Below are positions 26,695 to 32,416 of a stretch of 32,416 bases of DNA, piece by piece (position 1 is the first letter of the stretch; each line of letters begins with the position of its first letter). Made by a program: the position numbers and the translations under genes. Source of the DNA: Acidimicrobiia bacterium (GTDB lineage: Bacteria > Actinomycetota > Acidimicrobiia > Spongiisociales > UBA5794); assembly GCA_030066715.1 (NCBI GenBank), contig JASJBC010000037.1, positions 1-32,416 on the forward strand. Direction: 5' to 3'. The notes beneath the pieces are model-generated. The model did no database searches, was not told the DNA's origin, and was given only the letters and a program-made list of their open reading frames with translations.

Positions 26695-26818
26695 TCTCGT
26701 TCTGGCGGATCTCAGTTCCAAATACCGAACTGACGTCCGCAAGAAACGTTGGATTGCGCACCTTTCTCGTTCTGGCGGATCTCCCTTCCATATGGAGAAC
26801 TGCCGTCCGCAAGAACCG
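26695..26818. repeat. Two tandem palindromic repeats, period 70 bp
   Basis: Copy 1 tctcgttctggcggatctcagttccaaataccgaactgacgtccgcaagaa; copy 2 tctcgttctggcggatctcccttccatatggagaactgccgtccgcaagaa. Each is an imperfect inverted repeat (26700-26745 and 26770-26815). Confidence 0.85.
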
Positions 26819-26848
26819 GGGAATGGCTAGTCGGTTGCGACCGCTAGA

Positions 26849-29800
26849 TTGAGCGTCCCTGTGACTGCTGCGCTCGAACCCCTTGCTTCTGTCTGGCCGA
26901 AGTCGCTCGTCCCTGATGCGAGCGGCCGACTCGTCATACCCCCCGGCTTGCGGGCACTGGCGCTTGCGGGCATCGCCCGTCACCTCGACAAGCCGCTATT
27001 GGCAGTGGTGCCGGGGGAACGGGCGGCCGAGGAGCTATTCGACGACGTATCGCTGTTCACCGACTCCGTGTGGCAGCTACCGGCTTGGGGAACGCTGCCG
27101 TTCGAGCACGTCTCGCCCAATCAAGCGACGATGGCGCATCGCGCCGAAGCCGTCTACCGGCTGCAAACCGGGGGTCCCGGCACGGTCATCGTTGCCTCGG
27201 TTCGGGCGGCAACGCAGCGGCTGAGCCCCTCGACGTTCGAGCCGATCCTCATCGAGTCCGGAGCCGAGCACGGCTTTGACCGTCTCGTCGCCGAACTGAC
27301 CGTCCACGGCTACCACCGGACCGACCGCGTCGAAGCCCGCGGGGAGTACGCAGTGCGCGGCGGCATCGTCGACATCTTCCCGGCGCAGGGCGACGATGCC
27401 TACCGCGTCGAGTTCTGGGGCGATGAGGTCGACGAGATCCGGACCTTTGCAATCGGGTCGCAGCGGTCAGTCGAGAAGGTTCCGTCGATTGCCGTCTTTC
27501 CGGCCCGTGAGCTGCGGCCCGACCCCGGGGTGCGGGCCAGGGCGGAGGAGCTCATGGGGGAGCAGGCCTGGGCGGCCGAGACTTGGGATCGCATCATCGC
27601 CGGCGTCACGTTTCAGGGTATCGAGTCATGGCTGCCCTGGCTGGCGGAGGAGCGGTGCACGCTCGATTTGGAGGCGGATCGTTACACGGTCTTGTTTGAC
27701 CCGGTCCAGGCACACGCCCGCTCCGAGGAGCTGCGCAAGGAGGAGGCCGATCTCGCCGCGACGTTGGCGCCCACCTGGGGGACGGGCGCACCCAAGCCGG
27801 ATGATCACCCGACCTTGTTCCTGCAACTGCGCCAACAGATCTATGTCGAGGCTCCTCCCGCCGCGGCCGGTCCCGGAGACGAAGTCGTCGAGATGCGAGG
27901 TCTCGATGCCATTCCCGGGGATGCCGAGTCGATTGCTGCGGCGTTGCAGCACTGGCAGGGCCGCGACGTCGAGATCGTTGTCGCCATGGACGGCACGGGT
28001 GCGGCCCAGCGCATCTCGCGGCTACTCGCCGAGGCAGGGCACGCCGTCCCGGTGGCCGAGCGGCTGGACGAGGTCCAGTCGGCGGTCCTCGGCGACGGTA
28101 TCCACCACGGCTTTGTCGCACCTCTGCTCGGCATCGGCGTCGTCGGTGAGCGGGAGATCGCAGGCAGACGGCGCGCCCATCGCCGCACCCGACAGGTCGC
28201 AACCGAGGATCCCGGCGAGGCCTATCGCGACCTCAGCCCCGGTGACTATGTGGTTCATCACCATCACGGGATAGGCAAGTTCGAGGGTCTCGTTCATCGG
28301 GAGATGGCCGGGGTGGAACGGGACTACCTGCTCATCCGCTTCCAAGGTGAGGACCGCATCTACGTTCCGACCGACCAGTTGGCAGCCGTCGTCCGCTACA
28401 CGGGTGGGGAGACACCGCGGTTGTCGCGCATGGGAGGGGCCGATTGGGCGAAGACCCGGACCAAGGTTCGCAAGGCCGTTGCCGTTGTCGCCGAGGCAGT
28501 CGTCGAACTCCACCGCAAGCGAGCTGCGGCGACGGGCCATGCGTTTGCGGCGGACACACCATGGCAGACCGAGTTCGAGTCGGCCTTCCCCTTCGAGGAG
28601 ACCCGGGACCAAATCACGGCGATCGCAGATGTCAAGCGGGACATGGAGGCAGAGGCACCGATGGATCGTTTGATCTTTGGTGATGTGGGGTTCGGCAAGA
28701 CCGAAGTTGCCCTTCGCGGAGCCTTCAAGGCGGTGCAGAGCGGAAAGCAAGTGGCGCTGCTGGTCCCGACTACCTTGCTGGCCCAGCAGCACTTCACCAC
28801 CCTCGAGGACCGGTTTGCGCCCTACCCCGTCCAGGTCTCCTCACTCAGCCGATTCCTCACCGCCGGACAGCAACGCGATGTCGTCCGTGGTCTCGCCGAT
28901 GGGTCGGTCGACATCGTCGTCGGCACCCACCGGCTTCTTTCCGAGGACGTCGAGTTCAAGGACCTGGGGTTGCTCATCATCGATGAGGAGCAACGGTTTG
29001 GTGTTGCCGCCAAGGACAAGCTCAAGGCCCTCCGCACATCGATCGACGTGTTGACGTTGACGGCAACACCGATTCCGCGGACGCTGGAGATGGCTCTGAC
29101 CGGAATCCGCGAGGTGAGCCACATCCGCACCGCGCCGGAGGATCGGCATCCGATCCTCACCTATGTCGGACCGCTCGATGAGCGTGCCACGTCGGCCGCG
29201 ATTCGTCGAGAGATGTTGCGGGAAGGGCAGGTCTTCTACGTTCACAACCGGGTGCAGTCGATCGACCATGCTGTCGCCAGACTCCGCGAACTCGTGCCCG
29301 ACGCCCGGTTTGCCGTCGCTCACGGGCAGATGAGCGAAGGGGCGTTGGAACAGGTGATGTTCGACTTCTGGAACGGCGACTACGACGTCCTCGTCGCAAC
29401 CACGATCATCGAGTCCGGTCTCGATCTCCCTCAGGTCAACACGCTGCTCGTCGAGCGGGCCGACCGGCTGGGGCTGGCGCAGCTCTACCAGTTGCGTGGT
29501 CGGGTGGGGCGCTCCAACCAGCGGGCATACGCATACCTCTTCCATCCCAAGGAGCAGACGCTCTCGGAGTCCGCCTACCGACGCCTCGAGGCGATCGGCG
29601 AGTACTCAGATCTCGGATCCGGCTTCGAGTTGGCGATGCGCGATCTCGAGATTCGTGGTGCCGGGTCGATCCTGGGGGAGACGCAAGCAGGGCATATCTC
29701 GGCGGTCGGGTTCGATCTCTATGTCGAGCTTGTCTCCGATGCCGTCACCAAGCTCAAGGGTGAGCCCCTCCCGGAGCGTCCACCCGAAATCAGAATCGAC

Positions 29801-30211
29801 CTGCCGGTCGATGCCCATCTGCCCGGCTACTACGTGGACAGTGCCAACGAGCGGCTCGAGGCCTACCGGCGCATGGCGGCCGCGGAGACTGCTTCTCAGG
29901 TGGCCGACGTGGCCACCGAGTGGCGGGATCGCTTCGGCGAACTCCCCGCCGAGGCGAAAGCCCTGGTGGATGTCGCCCTGCTTCGTGTCGAGGCCCTCCG
30001 CGTCGGCCTCACCGAGATCGTGAAGGTGCGCAATGAGGTGCGGATGGGCCCGATAGCGCTGCGGGCGTCACAGGAAGTGAGGCTCAATCGCCTCGCTCCC
30101 CGTTCGGTTGTGCGCGGACCGACTGTGTTCCTCCCTGCCCCGCGGCGGGACCTCATTCAGTCGTTGATTGAATTCGTTCGTAAGATGTGGCCACCAGATC
30201 AGGAGAGTTGA
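26849..30211 (+). CDS. mfd: Transcription-repair coupling factor Mfd
   Basis: 1120 aa; LSPGDYVVHHHHGIGKFEGLV...MDRLIFGDVGFGKTEVALRGAFKAV...IIDEEQRFGVAAKDKLKALRTSIDVLTLTATPIPRTLEMALTGIREVSHI...TTIIESGLDLPQVNTLLVERADRLGLAQLYQLRGRVGRSNQRAYAYL. TTG start (GTG 26861 alternative). Confidence 0.97.
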   Translation: MSVPVTAALEPLASVWPKSLVPDASGRLVIPPGLRALALAGIARHLDKPLLAVVPGERAAEELFDDVSLFTDSVWQLPAWGTLPFEHVSPNQATMAHRAEAVYRLQTGGPGTVIVASVRAATQRLSPSTFEPILIESGAEHGFDRLVAELTVHGYHRTDRVEARGEYAVRGGIVDIFPAQGDDAYRVEFWGDEVDEIRTFAIGSQRSVEKVPSIAVFPARELRPDPGVRARAEELMGEQAWAAETWDRIIAGVTFQGIESWLPWLAEERCTLDLEADRYTVLFDPVQAHARSEELRKEEADLAATLAPTWGTGAPKPDDHPTLFLQLRQQIYVEAPPAAAGPGDEVVEMRGLDAIPGDAESIAAALQHWQGRDVEIVVAMDGTGAAQRISRLLAEAGHAVPVAERLDEVQSAVLGDGIHHGFVAPLLGIGVVGEREIAGRRRAHRRTRQVATEDPGEAYRDLSPGDYVVHHHHGIGKFEGLVHREMAGVERDYLLIRFQGEDRIYVPTDQLAAVVRYTGGETPRLSRMGGADWAKTRTKVRKAVAVVAEAVVELHRKRAAATGHAFAADTPWQTEFESAFPFEETRDQITAIADVKRDMEAEAPMDRLIFGDVGFGKTEVALRGAFKAVQSGKQVALLVPTTLLAQQHFTTLEDRFAPYPVQVSSLSRFLTAGQQRDVVRGLADGSVDIVVGTHRLLSEDVEFKDLGLLIIDEEQRFGVAAKDKLKALRTSIDVLTLTATPIPRTLEMALTGIREVSHIRTAPEDRHPILTYVGPLDERATSAAIRREMLREGQVFYVHNRVQSIDHAVARLRELVPDARFAVAHGQMSEGALEQVMFDFWNGDYDVLVATTIIESGLDLPQVNTLLVERADRLGLAQLYQLRGRVGRSNQRAYAYLFHPKEQTLSESAYRRLEAIGEYSDLGSGFELAMRDLEIRGAGSILGETQAGHISAVGFDLYVELVSDAVTKLKGEPLPERPPEIRIDLPVDAHLPGYYVDSANERLEAYRRMAAAETASQVADVATEWRDRFGELPAEAKALVDVALLRVEALRVGLTEIVKVRNEVRMGPIALRASQEVRLNRLAPRSVVRGPTVFLPAPRRDLIQSLIEFVRKMWPPDQES

Positions 30212-31125
30212 TGTTCCGCCGCCTATTGCCCGTTCTCGCCATAGCGTTGCTAGCCGCGTCGTGTTCGACGTCAGAGGTGCTCGCCACGGTGAACGGCGTA
30301 GATATCACTGAGCAGGACCTTTATCAGGTCTACCCCGAGTGGGAGGAATCAACCAACCTGAGCGGCGAGGACTTGCGCCAAGCCGTCAGCAACCTTGTCG
30401 TCTTCGAAGCGATCGGGCAGGCGGCTGAGGATCAGTACGGTGTTGTATTGGACGACGCCGCGATCGCGGAGCGGATGGAGAATCCGCCCGATCGCTATGC
30501 GACGATATTGGTGCCCGAGTTGATGACCGGGACCGCCAACGACGAGATCCGGCGTCTCAACGCAGTCCAATCCTTGCTCACCGATGCGATTGGCCCCCAG
30601 CTCTTCGCCGCAGACCTGGGTGGCTACGACGGTTGGCTGGAGTCCCGCCCCGAGACGGTGGCTCGGGTGTGCATGCGCTACATACTCGTCGCAACGACCG
30701 AGGATGCTGCGAACGCCATCGATCGGCTCAACGCAGGGGAGGACTTCGCAGTGGTGGTCGCAGAGGTCTCCTTGGACCAGAGCGCTCCCGACGGGCTTCT
30801 CGTGAACGACGAGGGGAGCTGTCTCATCTCCCTGGCATTGTTCAACGACACCATCGTCGTAGCGGCGATCGACGCAGAGCTGGGCGAGCCCATCGGCCCG
30901 GTCCCGATTGGAACGAGCTACGCCGTCCTCCGGTTCGAGGACAGAGTCCTCCCGACGCCGGCTGAGCTTGCCGCAGACCCTATGGAGTGGGCGGATCCGG
31001 CTCCGATCAACGCCACCTACTCCGGGTGGACATCCGATGTTCTCCGCGAGGCCGACATCTCCGTCTCGCCCGTCCTTGGTCGGTGGTCGTCCGCCGGATT
31101 CGGCATCGAACCTCCTCCAAATTGA
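30211..31125 (+). CDS. SurA/PpiC-like peptidyl-prolyl isomerase lipoprotein
   Basis: MFRRLLPVLAIALLAASCSTSEVLATVNGVDITEQDL (lipobox AASC, SurA-like N-terminus); ARVCMRYILVATTEDAANAIDRLNAGEDFAVVVAEVSLDQS...DGLL parvulin-like region. Confidence 0.8.
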   Translation: MFRRLLPVLAIALLAASCSTSEVLATVNGVDITEQDLYQVYPEWEESTNLSGEDLRQAVSNLVVFEAIGQAAEDQYGVVLDDAAIAERMENPPDRYATILVPELMTGTANDEIRRLNAVQSLLTDAIGPQLFAADLGGYDGWLESRPETVARVCMRYILVATTEDAANAIDRLNAGEDFAVVVAEVSLDQSAPDGLLVNDEGSCLISLALFNDTIVVAAIDAELGEPIGPVPIGTSYAVLRFEDRVLPTPAELAADPMEWADPAPINATYSGWTSDVLREADISVSPVLGRWSSAGFGIEPPPN

Positions 31126-32416
31126 GTTCACCGCAGTTGTTCGTGGTTGGTCTCGGACCGGCGGGACTCGATCGCCTTGCGGAGCGGACGCTCACGCTGC
31201 TGCGCGACCGCGACTACCACCTGATCGTCAGAACGGCCCATCACCCCGGTGTGGAACAGCTCATAGGCGAGCGCAGCGTCACCACCTGCGACGACCTGTA
31301 CGACGCCGCCGAGCAACTCGACGACGTATACCGGGCGATTGCCGATCGGGTGCTGGAGAGCGCCGCACAGCAGCCGACTGTGTATGCGGTCCCGGGAAGC
31401 GCTGTGGTAGGGGAGCGAACGGTCACCGAGATTCGCGCTCGAGCCGATACGGCTATTGAGGTCATTCCGGGTGAGTCGTTCCTCGATCTCGTGTTTCTGG
31501 AAGCGGCGGTAGATCCGATTGATACGCCGGTGAAGATCCTCGATGGACGTGACCTGCCCGACCCGCTGGTCTTCGACGCGGCGCTGGTCATAACCCAGGT
31601 GGATCGTGTGGAAGTGCTGGGCGACGTGAGCGGCGAGTTGGGGCGCGTGCTGCGCGACGATGAGCCCATCCTCGTCCTCGACAGGCTCGGCGATGCCGAT
31701 CAGGTCGTGCTGCCCACCACCCTGGCTGAGCTACCCGACTACTCACCGGGACCGCGCACGACACTCTTTCTGGATCCGGATCCGGCCGGCTGGTTCGGGC
31801 TCGTTGTCACCAACCGGATCCTCCGCCAGGAATGCCCGTGGGATCGAAAGCAAACACACCACAGCCTCGTCAGCCATCTCATCGAGGAGACATACGAGAC
31901 GGTCGACTCGATTCGGGCGCTGCCCGCCGAGGCCCCCGGCGGCGAACCCGACTACGGCGTCTACGCCGAGGTCGAAGAGGAGTTGGGCGATCTCCTTCTC
32001 CAGGTTGTGTTCCACGCGACGCTGGCGCGGGAGGTTGGCGCTTTTGACGTCGAGGAAGTGGCAGAAGTCATCCGACGGAAGCTCGTGAACCGGCACCCTC
32101 ACGTGTTCGGTGAGGTTGTCGCGGAGGACGCAGCCACCGTGATCACCAATTGGGAGACGATCAAGGGCGAGGAGAAGAAGCGGGAGTCGCTCATGGATGA
32201 CATCCCCGCGGCGATGCCGGCCCTGGTGCGCGCTGACAAGATGCAACGGCGCGCCCGGTCGGTTGGTTTCGACTGGGACGATCCACAGCCCGTGTTCACC
32301 AAGATCCGCGAGGAGCTCGATGAGCTGGCCGCCGAATCGCATGACCCGGTGCGGGCGACGGAGGAGTTCGGTGATCTCCTCTTCGCCGCTGTGAACCTGT
32401 CCCGTCACCTTGGCGT
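31122..32416 (+). CDS. mazG: MazG-family nucleoside triphosphate pyrophosphohydrolase with N-terminal tetrapyrrole-methylase-like domain (YabN type), partial at window end
   Basis: TTG start at 31122: MSSPQLFVVGLGPAGLDRLAERTLTLL...; later LRQECPWDRKQTHHSLVSHLIEETYETVDSI...EVEEELGDLLLQVVFHATLA...RRKLVNRHPHVFGE...KKRESLMDDIPAAMPALVRADKMQRRARSVGFDW...EELDELAAE...EEFGDLLFAAVNLSRHLG; open to the edge. Confidence 0.93.
   Translation, partial: MSSPQLFVVGLGPAGLDRLAERTLTLLRDRDYHLIVRTAHHPGVEQLIGERSVTTCDDLYDAAEQLDDVYRAIADRVLESAAQQPTVYAVPGSAVVGERTVTEIRARADTAIEVIPGESFLDLVFLEAAVDPIDTPVKILDGRDLPDPLVFDAALVITQVDRVEVLGDVSGELGRVLRDDEPILVLDRLGDADQVVLPTTLAELPDYSPGPRTTLFLDPDPAGWFGLVVTNRILRQECPWDRKQTHHSLVSHLIEETYETVDSIRALPAEAPGGEPDYGVYAEVEEELGDLLLQVVFHATLAREVGAFDVEEVAEVIRRKLVNRHPHVFGEVVAEDAATVITNWETIKGEEKKRESLMDDIPAAMPALVRADKMQRRARSVGFDWDDPQPVFTKIREELDELAAESHDPVRATEEFGDLLFAAVNLSRHLG

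Noticed and set aside
26633-26983. 116-aa minus-strand ORF over the palindromic repeats
   Set aside because: Repeat-derived and antisense to the start of mfd and end of pgsA; not credible as a gene.

Overview
The window is a high-GC, gene-dense chromosomal segment that looks actinobacterial (inferred from gene order and start-codon usage). Almost all genes are on the + strand. Blocks in order: (i) the 5' part of a minus-strand SAF/CpaB-like membrane protein, then a repeat-rich intergenic region; (ii) a tightly overlapped plsY-moeA-moaC-mogA operon followed by a small three-TM protein resembling the GlpR receptor of gephyrin-like Glp, and a bacterial translin-family protein; (iii) tRNA-Ala(CGC), followed by two extra copies of its 3' tail, each with its own hairpin; (iv) an FtsX-type permease with two ABC ATPases; (v) a nitroreductase, a class II-like xylose isomerase, a lipoprotein with a putative HExxH metallopeptidase motif and a DUF192-like protein; (vi) a housekeeping block, rsmI-abrB-metG-tatD-rsmA-ispE-tRNA-Gln-glmU-prs-(aceK-yjbQ)-rplY-pth-(glpK-pgsA)-mfd-ppiC-mazG, whose order closely matches the Bacillus subtilis rsmI-abrB-metS ... 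mfd ... yabN region. The most interesting observations are the MoeA/GlpR-like/translin neighbourhood, the serial tRNA-tail plus hairpin cassettes, a GlmU without its acetyltransferase domain, aceK inserted in the prs-rplY block, a pth gene with no canonical start codon that preserves its catalytic N-terminus, a paired palindromic repeat upstream of mfd, and a promoter plus hairpin architecture upstream of rplY. I found no CRISPR array, transposase, integrase or clear defence system. All calls come from reading the sequence and translations; no database search was run.
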